A DNA stretch of 64,000 nucleotides, taken from assembly GCF_019722725.1 (NCBI RefSeq), contig NZ_CP077941.1, forward strand, positions 1,302,001 through 1,366,000, given 5' to 3'. Made by a program: the position numbers and the translations under genes. Positions within the stretch are counted from its first letter, which is position 1. Each line of letters begins with the position of its first letter. The DNA is from Vreelandella profundi (GTDB lineage: Bacteria; Pseudomonadota; Gammaproteobacteria; Pseudomonadales; Halomonadaceae). Positions 42,412-53,420 of this stretch are shown here, piece by piece. A model generated the notes under the pieces. It was not told where the DNA came from. It searched no databases and worked only from the letters and a program-made list of their open reading frames with translations.

Positions 42412-43224
42412 ATGACAGAGACACCCTTCATAGAAATTGAAGATCTTTATTTTTCTCGTGGCGATCACGAGATTTTTCGTGGCGTCAATATGTCGATTCC
42501 GCGGGGTAAAGTCACTGCTATCATGGGGCCCAGTGGCACCGGCAAGACAACGCTGCTTAAGCTCATAGGTGGCCAGCTGGCGCCGGATCGAGGGCGAGTC
42601 TTAATTGATGGTCAGGACGTTCATCGCCTGTCACGCAAAGCGCTGTTCACGCTACGCAAGCGCATGGGCATGCTGTTTCAAAGTGGTGCGCTCTTTTCAG
42701 ATTTAGACGTGTTTGAAAATGTTGCCTTTCCGCTGCGCGTGCACACCGACTTGCCCGACACAATGGTGCGTGATCTGGTGCTGTTAAAGCTGCAGGCGGT
42801 AGGTTTGCGCGGAGCGCGTGAACTGACTCCCGCCGAGCTTTCAGGCGGAATGGCGCGGCGAGTTGCCTTGGCGCGAGCCGTCGCGCTAGACCCCGAGCTT
42901 GTTTTGTACGATGAGCCTTTCGTTGGCCAAGACCCTATTTCAATGGGCGTTTTGGTTCAGCTGATTAAGCGTCTCAATCAGGCGCTACAGCTAACCTCTG
43001 TCGTGGTCTCGCACGATATTAAAGAAACACTGAGTATTGCGGACTACCTCTATTTGATTGCTGATGGCCAAGTAGTGGCGCATGGCACGCCGCAAACGCT
43101 GGATACCAATCAGGACCCGCGGGTTAGCCAATTTGTGCATGGCGAGCCCGATGGTCCCGTGCCGTTTCACTATCCCGCTGAGGCGTTTTATCGCGATATT
43201 CTGGGGCAGGCCGCGCAACGATAA
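42412..43224 (+). CDS. mlaF: Phospholipid transport ATPase MlaF
   Basis: MlaF is the ATPase of the MlaFEDB complex, which maintains outer-membrane lipid asymmetry. The 270-residue product has Walker A GPSGTGKTT at about 39-47, a signature helix LSGGMARRVALARA (about 144-157) and Walker B LVLYDEPFVGQDP (about 164-176). The C-terminal tail (about 245-270) is longer than the core fold and may contact its partner. The gene starts the mlaFEDCB-ibaG-murA-hisG-hisD run. Confidence 0.96.
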   Translation: MTETPFIEIEDLYFSRGDHEIFRGVNMSIPRGKVTAIMGPSGTGKTTLLKLIGGQLAPDRGRVLIDGQDVHRLSRKALFTLRKRMGMLFQSGALFSDLDVFENVAFPLRVHTDLPDTMVRDLVLLKLQAVGLRGARELTPAELSGGMARRVALARAVALDPELVLYDEPFVGQDPISMGVLVQLIKRLNQALQLTSVVVSHDIKETLSIADYLYLIADGQVVAHGTPQTLDTNQDPRVSQFVHGEPDGPVPFHYPAEAFYRDILGQAAQR

Positions 43225-43236
43225 TAGGCTAAGGAG

Positions 43237-43281
43237 CCTCTGACTAACGCCGTGTAGGCAAGCGCAATAGTTAATCAGAGG
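43237..43281 (+). other. Imperfect 12-bp hairpin between mlaF and mlaE
   Basis: CCTCTGACTAAC at 43237-43248 and GTTAATCAGAGG at 43270-43281 can pair with a single mismatch around a 21-base loop. No U tract follows, so it is not a standard terminator. It fills most of the 84-base gap between two genes of one complex. Confidence 0.7.
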
Positions 43282-43308
43282 TTCCCTAAATGTATAAAGG
43301 CAGGATCA

Positions 43309-44109
43309 ATGCAGTCAAAATTCTCAAACGGCACCGCGCGTATCACCCGACTGGGGCGCAGAGGATGCGATTTAATGGAAGCCTTAGGCCGCGCTGGGGT
43401 GTTTCTTGCCCAGTCGGCCGTTGGCGTTCCCTCGCGGGAGGGTTGGCGGCTATGGGTGCATCAAATGCACTTTGTGGGCGTGCTCTCGTTGGCTATTGTG
43501 CTGGTTTCTGGGCTGTTTATCGGCATGGTGCTCGCGCTTCAGGGTTACACCATTTTGGTGGACTTTGGCGCTGAGCAAGCGCTGGGTCAAATGGTGGCGC
43601 TGTCTCTACTGCGTGAGCTCGCGCCGGTGGTGGCCGCGCTGTTGTTTGCTGGCCGCGCCGGCTCTGCGTTGACCGCCGAAATTGGTTTAATGAAAGCCAC
43701 TGAGCAGTTAACCAGTATGGAGATGATTGGCGTTGATCCACTGCGCAGAGTCGTGGCGCCACGGCTATGGGCGGGGTTTGTGTCACTGCCTATTCTGACC
43801 GTCGGGTTTAGCGTGGTGGGTATTTGGGGTGGTTATCTAGTCGGCGTTGAGTGGTTAGGCGTGTTTGAAGGCTCCTACTGGAGCAACATGCAGGCCAACG
43901 TCGCCTTCGTCAGCGATATTGGTAATGGCATGATCAAAAGCTTGGTCTTTGCCCTGGTGGTGACGTGGATTGCTGTCTTTCAGGGCTATGATCTGGTGCC
44001 TACCTCTGAAGGTATCTCTCGCGCTACCACGCGCACGGTTGTGTATTCGTCGCTTGCAGTTCTGGGGCTTGATTTTGTGATGACGGCCGTCATGTTTGGC
44101 GGCCTTTGA
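43309..44109 (+). CDS. mlaE: Phospholipid transport permease MlaE
   Basis: MlaE is the inner-membrane permease of the Mla system (MlaE/YrbE, DUF140 family). The 266-residue product has five or six hydrophobic segments and the family motifs [21 protein letters not shown] (about 101-121) and [13 protein letters not shown]. It starts with a basic and Gly-rich cytoplasmic segment. The 84-base gap to mlaF contains an inverted repeat. mlaD follows 16 bases after its stop. Confidence 0.96.
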   Translation: MQSKFSNGTARITRLGRRGCDLMEALGRAGVFLAQSAVGVPSREGWRLWVHQMHFVGVLSLAIVLVSGLFIGMVLALQGYTILVDFGAEQALGQMVALSLLRELAPVVAALLFAGRAGSALTAEIGLMKATEQLTSMEMIGVDPLRRVVAPRLWAGFVSLPILTVGFSVVGIWGGYLVGVEWLGVFEGSYWSNMQANVAFVSDIGNGMIKSLVFALVVTWIAVFQGYDLVPTSEGISRATTRTVVYSSLAVLGLDFVMTAVMFGGL

Positions 44110-44125
44110 TGGGTGGAGTCGTTTC

Positions 44126-44590
44126 ATGAGACGTAGTAAAACCATGGAGTTTGGTGTTGGCCTGTTTATGATTGCCGGCATTTTGGGCTTGGTATTTCTC
44201 GGCTTGCGCGTCAGTGGACTAACGCTTTCAGCGCCCTCGCAGTCGTTTCAGCTGGAGGCCAACTTTGCCAATATCGGCGGGCTAAAGCCGCGTTCGCGGG
44301 TCACTATGGCGGGCGTAACGGTAGGGCGGGTAGAAAGCATTGAGCTAGACCCAGAGTGGTATGATGCCCGCGTGGTATTGAGCTTGAACAGCGAGCTTGA
44401 AGGCCAGCTGTCTAGCGACTCCATTGCTTCTATCCTAACGGCAGGTCTTTTAGGTGAGCAGTATATTGGCCTGAGCGTAGGCGGTGATCCTGACATGCTC
44501 GAAGACGGCGACTCGATTCGTGACACCCAGTCGGCGCTGGTGTTAGAAGAACTTATTCAACAATTTGTGTCCAATATGGCAAGTAGTTAA
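44126..44590 (+). CDS. mlaD: Phospholipid transport MCE protein MlaD
   Basis: MlaD is the membrane-anchored MCE-domain ring that receives or gives phospholipid to MlaC. The 154-residue product has one membrane helix (about residues 7-26) and a single MCE domain (about 39-115) with FANIGGLKPRSRVTMAGVTVG. A short helical tail ends in Ser. It is shorter than E. coli MlaD (183), chiefly at the C-terminus. The chosen ATG has GGAG nine bases upstream. A frame from 44096 would overlap mlaE. Confidence 0.94.
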   Translation: MRRSKTMEFGVGLFMIAGILGLVFLGLRVSGLTLSAPSQSFQLEANFANIGGLKPRSRVTMAGVTVGRVESIELDPEWYDARVVLSLNSELEGQLSSDSIASILTAGLLGEQYIGLSVGGDPDMLEDGDSIRDTQSALVLEELIQQFVSNMASS

Positions 44591-44647
44591 TGGCAGCAAG
44601 TCGCTAAATGCCATTCTCATAGGATAACGAGTAGGGAGATTAAAGTG

Positions 44648-45307
44648 ATGAAAAAAGTAAATAACACCGTTAGCCTTTGGCTTGTCTCAGTCACGATGCT
44701 GGTAGCAATGTCGGTGCCGTTTCAGGCGCTGGCGCAGTCTCAATCGCCCGAAGATATGATCCGTGACAATATCAGTTCGCTAATGGGGGACCTTGACGGT
44801 AGAGAAGACTACTACGCCAATAACTTGAATGAGCTTGAAGCGCTGGTGGACAGCAGCCTCGATCAAGTAGCTGACTTTCGCTATATCGGTGCTAGCGTCA
44901 TGGGTAACTATTTCCGCAATGCCTCGCCAGAGCAGCGTAGCCGTTTTGCCGATGTGTTTCGTCAAACGCTGATTGACACCTATACGCGTGGATTGGTGAC
45001 CTTTGATTATGACGAGCTGCGAGTGTTGGATGCTCAGCAGGCTCAGCGCTACGACGACCAGGCTAGCGTTGCCATGGAAGTGGTTGCCAACAACGGCCAA
45101 GTGTATCCCGTGAGCTATAGCCTGCGGCTGTCAGATGGCGAATGGCGAGTGGTTAATGTGATCGTCAATGGCATTAACTTAGGGCTGACGTTCCGTAACC
45201 AGTTCGACCAGGCGATGCGCGATAATAACCGCGATTATGATGCGGTCATCAATGGATGGTCGCCCGAAGTGGGCGTTGATGAGTTGGAACAAGGAGGCGA
45301 TGCGTGA
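44648..45307 (+). CDS. mlaC: Phospholipid-binding periplasmic protein MlaC
   Basis: MlaC is the soluble periplasmic carrier that shuttles phospholipid between MlaA at the outer membrane and MlaFEDB. The 219-residue product has a signal peptide (about residues 1-28, ending ALA before QSQSP) and the MlaC/Ttg2 fold, including SPEQRSRFADVFRQTLIDTY. A GTG directly before the ATG could also start the frame. The stop overlaps the mlaB GTG (GTGA). Confidence 0.94.
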   Translation: MKKVNNTVSLWLVSVTMLVAMSVPFQALAQSQSPEDMIRDNISSLMGDLDGREDYYANNLNELEALVDSSLDQVADFRYIGASVMGNYFRNASPEQRSRFADVFRQTLIDTYTRGLVTFDYDELRVLDAQQAQRYDDQASVAMEVVANNGQVYPVSYSLRLSDGEWRVVNVIVNGINLGLTFRNQFDQAMRDNNRDYDAVINGWSPEVGVDELEQGGDA

Positions 45308-45642
45308 CAGTGCTGTATTCACACACTGACGTCTCTATTAACGTAGAAAGCACGACCTTAAAGGTCGTAGGCGACGTAAACGTAGCACTGGCGGCCGATT
45401 TGGCCGCCAGTGGCGTTAAGTGGCTGAAAAGCACAGACCTAGACGCCGTGATGTTTGATTTTAGCGGCGTCGATAAAGCCAGCAGCGTTGCCATTAGCGT
45501 ATTGTTTGAATGGCTGCGTATCTGCCAGCTGCGTGCCATCACGGTCGATGCGATCGATTTGTCTGAGCCCCTTAAGCGGCTAGCGTCCTTGGCTGAGTTG
45601 AACGAATTAATTGAGCATCCTGCCACGACGCTAGCCGTTTAA
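45304..45642 (+). CDS. mlaB: STAS-domain protein MlaB
   Basis: MlaB is a small cytoplasmic STAS protein that binds MlaF and stabilises the transporter. The 112-residue product has the STAS core FDFSGVDKASSVAISVLFEW (about 51-70). It starts at a GTG that overlaps the mlaC stop. Overall similarity to other MlaB proteins is modest, so the call leans partly on its position at the end of mlaFEDC. Confidence 0.88.
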   Translation: MTVLYSHTDVSINVESTTLKVVGDVNVALAADLAASGVKWLKSTDLDAVMFDFSGVDKASSVAISVLFEWLRICQLRAITVDAIDLSEPLKRLASLAELNELIEHPATTLAV

Positions 45643-45735
45643 CAGTGCGGCATCGCCAAGCGCACCGCTTTTCTTTATTATGTCGACCCGCTTACGCTCA
45701 TTAATTACGATGACCCCAAAGGAGTTTTTTGCCCC

Positions 45736-47260
<1,525 letters not shown>

Positions 47261-47278
47261 AACCGACGGGCCGAAACG

Positions 47279-47932
47279 ATGAGTAAGCAACTGATTTTAG
47301 CCCTCTCGAAGGGCCGTATTCTTGAAGAAACGCTGCCGCTACTGGCCAATGCGGGTATCACGCCCGCAGAGGATCTAAGCAAAAGCCGCAAGCTGCTATT
47401 TGATACCAATCTGCCCGATGTAAAGCTGGTGATTTTGCGGGCGACCGACGTGCCAACTTACGTTCAGCTCGGCGCTGCCGACGTAGGTATCGCAGGTAAA
47501 GATGTGCTGCTTGAGCATGGTGCTGAAGGTCTTTATGAGCCGCTGGATCTGGATATTGCGCGCTGTAAATTGATGACAGCTGGCGTCAAGGGGCAGCTGC
47601 CTGCTCGCGCTCGGCGTCGTGTGGCGACTAAGTTTGTCAATATAGCTCGTCGCTACTATGCCGAGCAGGGAATTCAGGCTGAGGTGATCAAGCTTTACGG
47701 TGCTATGGAGCTTGCGCCCCTGATGAACCTAGCCGATGAGATTGTCGATATCGTCGATACCGGCAACACTCTGCGCGCGAACGGGATGGAACCACGTGAG
47801 TTCATTGCCCATATCAGTACGCGATTAGTGGTTAATAAAGCGGCCATGACGATGAAGCATGAGCGTATCCAGCCGCTCTTGGCGCGTTTAGAAAGCGCGG
47901 TCAAAAAGCGCCAGATAGCCCTTGCCGATTGA
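47279..47932 (+). CDS. hisG: ATP phosphoribosyltransferase, short form HisG
   Basis: HisG joins ATP and PRPP to form phosphoribosyl-ATP, the first step of histidine synthesis. The 217-residue product is the short form without the C-terminal regulatory domain of E. coli HisG (299). It keeps the catalytic core [15 protein letters not shown] (about 8-22) and the PRPP loop [16 protein letters not shown] (about 155-170). Short HisG needs HisZ, which is encoded at 3658. It starts 18 bases after murA and is followed by hisD. Confidence 0.96.
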   Translation: MSKQLILALSKGRILEETLPLLANAGITPAEDLSKSRKLLFDTNLPDVKLVILRATDVPTYVQLGAADVGIAGKDVLLEHGAEGLYEPLDLDIARCKLMTAGVKGQLPARARRRVATKFVNIARRYYAEQGIQAEVIKLYGAMELAPLMNLADEIVDIVDTGNTLRANGMEPREFIAHISTRLVVNKAAMTMKHERIQPLLARLESAVKKRQIALAD

Positions 47933-47945
47933 TTTAAGGTGATCC

Positions 47946-49274
47946 ATGAACGAGCTCACAAGCGAACAAGTTGCTGCCACGGTGTCACGCCTGTCGACCA
48001 GCGCTACTGACTTCCACCAACGTCTTGATGCTTTGCTGGACTGGGAAGGCGTGTCCGATAAAGCGGTGCAGGCACGGGTTGATGAAATTCTTGCCAGCGT
48101 GAAGCAGCATGGCGACGCTGCCGTGATCGACGCCACTAACCGTTTTGATCGCCTTTCCGCCACGCGCATGGACGAGCTGCAGCTAACACCCGAGCAGTTG
48201 AAGCACGCATATGATCACTTGCCCGCCGAGCAGCGCGATGCGCTGACGAATGCCGCGGAGCGAATTAAGCGCTATCACGAGCGTCAGAAGCCGAACTCTT
48301 GGCAGTATGAGGAAGCTGATGGCACGGTGTTAGGGCAAAAAGTGACGCCGCTTGATCGCGCCGGTATTTATGTGCCTGGCGGTAAGGCGGCTTATCCGTC
48401 GTCGGTGTTGATGAATGCCATTCCTGCTCATGTGGCGGGGGTGCGTGAAATAGTCATGGTGGTGCCCACTCCGGATGGTGTCTTAAACCAGCTGGTGCTA
48501 GCCGCAGCGCATTTGGCCGGTGTCGACTATGTGTTCACTATTGGCGGCGCTCAGGCAATCGCCGCGCTCGCGTATGGTACTGAAAGCGTGCCTAGGGTCG
48601 ACAAAATTGTGGGGCCGGGCAACATTTATGTCGCGACGGCTAAGCGTGCGGTGTTTGGTCAGGTGGGCATTGATATGATCGCCGGTCCGTCGGAGATCAT
48701 GGTTGTTTCCGATGGGCAAACGGACCCCGACTGGCTGGCGATGGATTTGTTTTCTCAGGCAGAGCACGATGAAGATGCTCAGGCGATATTGATTAGTTGG
48801 GATGCCGAGCACTTAGACGCCGTTGAGGCCGCAATTGAGCGATTGCTGCCGAGTTTAGAGCGGGAAGATATTGTGCGTGAGTCGCTGCGCAACCGCGGTG
48901 CCCTCATTCATTGCCAGGATGCCGAAGAGGCCGTGACGATCATCAATCGCGTTGCGCCTGAGCATTTAGAGCTATCGGTCAATGCGCCCGAGGCATGGCT
49001 AGACGATATTCGTCACGCCGGTGCGATCTTTATGGGGCGTTACACCGCGGAAGCATTAGGTGATTACTGTGCCGGGCCGAATCACGTGCTGCCCACGTCA
49101 GGCACAGCGCGTTTCTCTTCTCCACTAGGCGTGTATGACTTTCAGAAGCGCTCATCCATCATTCACTGCTCTGCTGCCGGAGCATCTGAGCTGGGCAAGA
49201 TCGCTTCGGTACTGGCCAGGGGTGAGTCGTTAACTGCTCACGCGCGCTCCGCAGAATACCGTATCCGCGATTAA
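47946..49274 (+). CDS. hisD: Histidinol dehydrogenase
   Basis: HisD carries out the last two oxidations of histidine synthesis, from histidinol to histidine, using zinc and NAD. The 442-residue product shows the family stretches [18 protein letters not shown] (about 138-155), [12 protein letters not shown] (about 223-234), AGPSEIMV, the zinc-site [13 protein letters not shown] (about 273-285) and GPNHVLPT. It follows hisG by 13 bases. No hisC follows; the next gene is a convergent protease gene. Confidence 0.97.
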   Translation: MNELTSEQVAATVSRLSTSATDFHQRLDALLDWEGVSDKAVQARVDEILASVKQHGDAAVIDATNRFDRLSATRMDELQLTPEQLKHAYDHLPAEQRDALTNAAERIKRYHERQKPNSWQYEEADGTVLGQKVTPLDRAGIYVPGGKAAYPSSVLMNAIPAHVAGVREIVMVVPTPDGVLNQLVLAAAHLAGVDYVFTIGGAQAIAALAYGTESVPRVDKIVGPGNIYVATAKRAVFGQVGIDMIAGPSEIMVVSDGQTDPDWLAMDLFSQAEHDEDAQAILISWDAEHLDAVEAAIERLLPSLEREDIVRESLRNRGALIHCQDAEEAVTIINRVAPEHLELSVNAPEAWLDDIRHAGAIFMGRYTAEALGDYCAGPNHVLPTSGTARFSSPLGVYDFQKRSSIIHCSAAGASELGKIASVLARGESLTAHARSAEYRIRD

Positions 49275-49285
49275 GCTTCTCGTAA

Positions 49286-49319
49286 CGCCAACGTGACAAT
49301 ATTATGAGTCGCGTTGGCG
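49286..49319. terminator. 12-bp hairpin between hisD and degS stops
   Basis: CGCCAACGTGAC and GTCGCGTTGGCG pair with one G-T across a ten-base AT-rich loop. The degS stop codon lies in the loop. No U tract follows on either side. Confidence 0.55.
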
Positions 49320-50558
49320 CGGCACGACTTCGTTAATGGGGATGGCCGGCGGCGGCCGCTCTCCCACCACTAGCGTCATGTCCATACGCTCGCCGCTACG
49401 TACGATGGTCAGCGGCAGCGAAGTGCCCGGTGGAATAGAGGCGATGTCACTCATCGCAGTGCGCGCATCTAAGATAGCCTGCCCATCAACGGCGAGCAGT
49501 ACGTCGCCAGGCTCCAGGCCTGCTTCTGCGGCGGGGCCATCACTGACGACTCCAGCGACGATAACGCCCTGCGGTGTTTGCAGGCCAAAAGAGGCGGCAA
49601 GCTCGCGGGAAAGTGCCTGCGCCTCGATGCCAAGCCAGCCACGAATAACGCGCCCTTGAGTGACAAGTTCATCGAGTATGCTGTGGGCGAGATTGGCAGG
49701 GATTGCAAAGCCAATGCCCTGTGAGCCGCCTGAGCGCGAGAAAATAGCCGTATTGATGCCTACTAGCGCGCCGTCAGGATTGACTAACGCGCCCCCCGAG
49801 TTGCCTGGGTTGATGGCGGCATCGGTTTGTATGAAGTCTTCGTAGGCATTGAGCCCTAAATGATTACGCCCAGTGGCGCTGATAATGCCCATGGTCACCG
49901 TTTGGCCCACGCCGAACGGATTGCCGATGGCCAACGCGACGTCGCCAACCGCCACGTCTGCTGAGTCGGTCAGCTCAATAACCGGCAGATCGTCTAGCTC
50001 AATCCGCAGCACGGCTAGATCGCTTTCAGGATCAGTCCCAATCACTTCAGCTAACGTCTCACGTCCATCGCGTAAGGCCACTTGAATTTCATCGGCACCG
50101 TTGATGACATGGTGGTTGGTTAGCACATAGCCATCGTCGCTCACGATAACGCCAGAGCCCAGGCTCGAAAGCATGCGCTGATGGGTGGTCGAATCATTGC
50201 CCTGATCATCAAAAAACTGCTGGAAAAAAGGATCAGACATCAGCGGGTGCTGGTCGCGCTCTACAATGCGTGAAGAGTAAATGTTGACGACGGCGGGGGC
50301 GGCTTGATCTACCGCGTATGAGTAGCTAGAGGGCCCCTGGTTGCGTGCCATCGGCTCTGCTTGATGTATCTCGGGAGCAGGGCGGTTAGGGCTTGGTTCG
50401 ACAACGGCCGGCACCGTGACCACGGTAGGAGCAGGTTCTTGCGGCGCTGGGCTTTGAAACGGGTTTGATAACAGATCTGGAAGTCCCGGCAAGATCAGCA
50501 AAGCGATCAATACGCCAGTGATGACTGGCCATAAATAAGGCAGCACATAGCGTCTCAT
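49302..50558 (-). CDS. degS: Membrane-anchored periplasmic serine protease, DegS/AlgW type
   Basis: DegS-type proteases sense misfolded outer-membrane proteins through their PDZ domain and cut the anti-sigma factor RseA/MucA, releasing sigma-E/AlgU. The 418-residue product has an N-terminal membrane anchor (about residues 9-26), a long Pro-rich linker (about 33-78), a trypsin-like domain with triad His150, Asp180 and Ser254 (GNSGGA), and a single PDZ domain (about 300-400). One PDZ plus an anchor favours DegS/AlgW over DegP. It is longer than E. coli DegS (355) mainly through the linker. Confidence 0.9.
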   Translation of the reverse strand: MRRYVLPYLWPVITGVLIALLILPGLPDLLSNPFQSPAPQEPAPTVVTVPAVVEPSPNRPAPEIHQAEPMARNQGPSSYSYAVDQAAPAVVNIYSSRIVERDQHPLMSDPFFQQFFDDQGNDSTTHQRMLSSLGSGVIVSDDGYVLTNHHVINGADEIQVALRDGRETLAEVIGTDPESDLAVLRIELDDLPVIELTDSADVAVGDVALAIGNPFGVGQTVTMGIISATGRNHLGLNAYEDFIQTDAAINPGNSGGALVNPDGALVGINTAIFSRSGGSQGIGFAIPANLAHSILDELVTQGRVIRGWLGIEAQALSRELAASFGLQTPQGVIVAGVVSDGPAAEAGLEPGDVLLAVDGQAILDARTAMSDIASIPPGTSLPLTIVRSGERMDMTLVVGERPPPAIPINEVVPRQRDS

Positions 50559-50689
50559 GCAAAAAATTCCTTAACGAGTCAGTCTTGCCAATCGTGACAA
50601 AAGAAGCGAGTTTAACAATAGCCGTATGGTAACACTTTCTTAGCGAGTTCCTCACGGGTGCAATTCAACCATTAACGAAAGGAGTCAGT

Positions 50690-51451
50690 ATGATATATCG
50701 CGACCAACTAGTGGCAGCCTGTGATCATCAGCTGCGCGCCGCCCAGTTCAAAGATTTTACGATTAATGGGCTGCAGGTCGCAGGCACTGACTGTGTTAAA
50801 CGCGTGATGACGGGCGTGACGGCCTGCCAAGCACTGCTGGATGAAGCGGTCGCTTGGAAGGCAGACATGGTGCTGGTGCATCACGGCTACTTTTGGAAAA
50901 ACGAGCCCGTTGCTATTACCGGTATGAAGCAAAAACGCATTAAAACGCTGCTCGATCATGGGATTAATTTACTTGCGTATCACTTGCCTCTTGATGCGCA
51001 TGCAGAGTTAGGTAATAACGCCGAGCTGGCCAGGCGCTTGGGTTGGAAAGTTGAGGGGTGCATTGACGGTGAGCTGGGGGAAGGGCTCTTGTGGTCTGGG
51101 CGTTTAACTCAGTCGAGCTCAATACAAGCGTTGGCTGCACAAATCTCGCAGGCGCTGCAGCGTGAGCCGCTGGTGATTGAGGCGCCGCAAGTGGGCGAGG
51201 TTGAGCGTATTGCTTGGTGCACCGGCGGTGCTCAAGACATGATTACCTCAGCATATGAAGCCGGTGCGCAGGTATTTGTGTCGGGTGAGATATCTGAGCG
51301 AACCACGCATCTTGCACGCGAAATGGGTATTCATTATATCGCCGCGGGCCATCATGCCACCGAGCGTTACGGTATTCAGGCGTTGGGCGAGTGGCTGGCC
51401 GATGAGTATGCGATCGAGCATCGGTTTGTGGATATTGATAATCCTGCCTAG
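50690..51451 (+). CDS. ybgI: Nif3-like dinuclear metal centre protein (YbgI family)
   Basis: This 253-residue protein is a NIF3/YbgI family member, a toroidal hexamer with a two-metal site of uncertain enzymatic role. Metal ligands are likely in VLVHHGYFWK (about 62-71) and near GHHATERYG (about 222-230). In the middle it has the linking segment typical of this family. Proposed roles include GTP cyclohydrolase-like or hydrolase activity, but none can be read from sequence. It lies next to degS as I recall from Pseudomonas. Confidence 0.92.
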   Translation: MIYRDQLVAACDHQLRAAQFKDFTINGLQVAGTDCVKRVMTGVTACQALLDEAVAWKADMVLVHHGYFWKNEPVAITGMKQKRIKTLLDHGINLLAYHLPLDAHAELGNNAELARRLGWKVEGCIDGELGEGLLWSGRLTQSSSIQALAAQISQALQREPLVIEAPQVGEVERIAWCTGGAQDMITSAYEAGAQVFVSGEISERTTHLAREMGIHYIAAGHHATERYGIQALGEWLADEYAIEHRFVDIDNPA

Positions 51452-51469
51452 AGGTCTTCTTAACCAGTG

Positions 51470-51529
51470 GGCCCCGACGCGTTTTTAGCCATCAGTCGCG
51501 AATAACGGCTTTTGACGGCTGTCGGGGCC
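51470..51529. other. Long inverted repeat between ybgI and zapG
   Basis: GGCCCCGAC at 51470-51478 and GTCGGGGCC at 51521-51529 are perfect inverted repeats with 42 bases between them, which contain a smaller AGCC/GGCT stem. It lies between convergent stops. It may act as a branched terminator, although the closing stem has no U tract. Confidence 0.5.
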
Positions 51530-51540
51530 TACTATATCGA

Positions 51541-51993
51541 TTAATAGCGTGGTGGCTGGGGAGTGGCTGCCTCGTTGCTTTTTAAGCCGAAATTTTCGGA
51601 TAGCGTGCCACCTTTGCCATCAGCGTAATCACGCGGCATAGCGGGCGTGGTGTCATCTTCTGCTGGCTGCTGCTTTGAATTGATACCGGAAAGATCAAGG
51701 CTGGGCTGAATAGCGGCATCCCGAATATTCCATTCCGCGGCGTCCTCTTTGAGCTGAAGCTCCAGCTGGTTGGCTTCATCACGAATATTGCTCAGGCGCT
51801 CATAGATGCCGGTTAAATGGCTGCCTACGCTGGTCTTCATTTCGGCGATTTGATGTTCGCGTTCAAGTAGCTGCTGGCGCATGGAGGCCGTCTCGCGCTG
51901 GCTTTTGCTGAATAGGCGATAGCAGCCCATTCCGATAATAAAACCGACGATAAGACCGATAACAGCAAAGGTTAATGGTGAGCTTGCGTCCAC
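51541..51993 (-). CDS. zapG: ZapG/YhcB family inner-membrane division protein (DUF1043)
   Basis: ZapG (YhcB) is a small single-pass membrane protein that links division and envelope synthesis in enterics. The 150-residue product has one membrane helix (about residues 7-24), a coiled coil (about 28-85) with the family stretch VGSHLTGIYERLSNI, and a polar disordered tail. It diverges from zapE, as in E. coli where yhcB neighbours yhcM. Confidence 0.88.
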   Translation of the reverse strand: MDASSPLTFAVIGLIVGFIIGMGCYRLFSKSQRETASMRQQLLEREHQIAEMKTSVGSHLTGIYERLSNIRDEANQLELQLKEDAAEWNIRDAAIQPSLDLSGINSKQQPAEDDTTPAMPRDYADGKGGTLSENFGLKSNEAATPQPPRY

Positions 51994-52125
51994 AGTGTTC
52001 TCCCTGGCGCCTTGTATATAACAGCCGACGCTATTAGCCAGCTGTTGTGAACTAACAGACTGCCATTATAGGCGTCAGTCCACTAGTCGGGTCAATCCGC
52101 TCATGCGTTATGGTGCCTCAATGGG

Positions 52126-52131
52126 TATAAT
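52126..52131 (+). promoter_or_regulatory. -10 element of a likely zapE promoter
   Basis: A perfect TATAAT stands 66 bases before the chosen zapE start in the 204-base zapG/zapE divergent gap. No good -35 is visible at 16-18 bases, so the promoter may need an activator. Confidence 0.4.
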
Positions 52132-52197
52132 CGCAGCCTTTTGAGGCGGGCAGTGACGATTCTAGCTGCCGCTTTACACGCTGTAGGAGGCGATTGC

Positions 52198-53385
52198 ATG
52201 TCATCAACATCTGCTGCGGGTAGGTCTGTGCCAAAAGCGCGTCCTGCGACGCCTATAGAGCGCTATCGCGCGGATTTAGAACGCGATGATTTTCAATATG
52301 ATGCAGCGCAAGAAACGGCAGTAAAGCACTTGCAGCGACTTTACGATGAGCTTGTTGCGGCGCCCACAACCATGCCCAAGGCGCTGGTTGCCCATAAGGG
52401 GCTGAAAGCAAAAATGGCGGGTTTGATGGGTAAGAAGTCATCTTCTTCTCGTGAGCCCATGCTGCCTCAGGTAAAAGGGCTCTATTTTTGGGGCGGCGTA
52501 GGGCGTGGTAAGACCTACTTAGTGGATACCTTTTATGAGGCGCTGCCTTTTTCCGACAAAATGCGCACTCACTTTCATCGCTTTATGCAGCGCGTTCACA
52601 ATGAGTTGACGCACTATAAGGGCGAGAAAAATCCCTTAACGCTGATTGCTGGAAAGTTTGCCGCCGAGTATCGCGTAATCTGCTTTGATGAGTTTTTTGT
52701 CAAAGATATTACCGATGCAATGATTCTTGCCAACCTGCTGGAGGCGCTTTTTGAGCGTGGCGTGGTGTTGGTAGCGACCTCTAATATCGTGCCTGACGAT
52801 TTGTACAAAGAGGGACTGCAGCGGGCACGTTTCCTACCGGCTATCGAGCTGGTTAATCGTCATTGCGACGTAGTAAATGTCGATTCTGGCGTGGACTACC
52901 GGCTGCGTGCGCTAGAGCGTGCAGCCATTTTTTACTCGCCGCTGGATGATACGGCTGAGCGCGAGCTGTCGAGAAGCTTCAAAGAAATAGCGGGCCATGA
53001 GGGCGAGTCAGATGCCTCGCTAGAGATAAATGGTCGCGTGCTAAAAGCGCGTCGACTGTATGAAGATATTGTTTGGTTCGAGTTTTTAGAGCTATGTGAT
53101 GGCCCGCGTAGTCAGAATGACTATATTGAGCTGGCCCGAGAGTTTCATACCGTAGTGGTGTCTAACGTTGTGCGTATGGATGCCAAAACGGATGATCAGG
53201 CGCGCCGTTTTATTAATATGGTCGATGAGTTTTATGATCGCGGCGTAAAGCTGCTGATGTCCGCAGAGGTGTCCATTGAGCAGCTGTATAGCGGTGGAAA
53301 GTTGACGTTTGAGTTCCAGCGTACTCTCTCTCGCTTGCAAGAAATGCAGTCGAAAGAGTATCTAGCGTTAGCACATAAACCCTAG
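52198..53385 (+). CDS. zapE: Cell-division ATPase ZapE (AFG1 family)
   Basis: ZapE is an AAA-type ATPase that joins the Z ring late in division. The 395-residue product (E. coli 375) has Walker A GGVGRGKT at 99-106, Walker [10 protein letters not shown] (about 159-167), and [24 protein letters not shown] (about 197-220). The C-terminal [14 protein letters not shown] is also family-typical. A Lys/Ser-rich linker (about 67-87) precedes the ATPase core. The chosen ATG follows AGGAGG by nine bases. An upstream frame from 52141 lacks this. Confidence 0.95.
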   Translation: MSSTSAAGRSVPKARPATPIERYRADLERDDFQYDAAQETAVKHLQRLYDELVAAPTTMPKALVAHKGLKAKMAGLMGKKSSSSREPMLPQVKGLYFWGGVGRGKTYLVDTFYEALPFSDKMRTHFHRFMQRVHNELTHYKGEKNPLTLIAGKFAAEYRVICFDEFFVKDITDAMILANLLEALFERGVVLVATSNIVPDDLYKEGLQRARFLPAIELVNRHCDVVNVDSGVDYRLRALERAAIFYSPLDDTAERELSRSFKEIAGHEGESDASLEINGRVLKARRLYEDIVWFEFLELCDGPRSQNDYIELAREFHTVVVSNVVRMDAKTDDQARRFINMVDEFYDRGVKLLMSAEVSIEQLYSGGKLTFEFQRTLSRLQEMQSKEYLALAHKP

Positions 53386-53420
53386 CCTTTGCTGCTAGTG
53401 TAAAAAAGTGGCGATGCGGC

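Noticed and set aside
43290..43574. Small forward frame of 94 codons overlapping the mlaE start
   Set aside because: It runs in another frame over most of the mlaE N-terminus. It has no homology and reflects mlaE codon bias.
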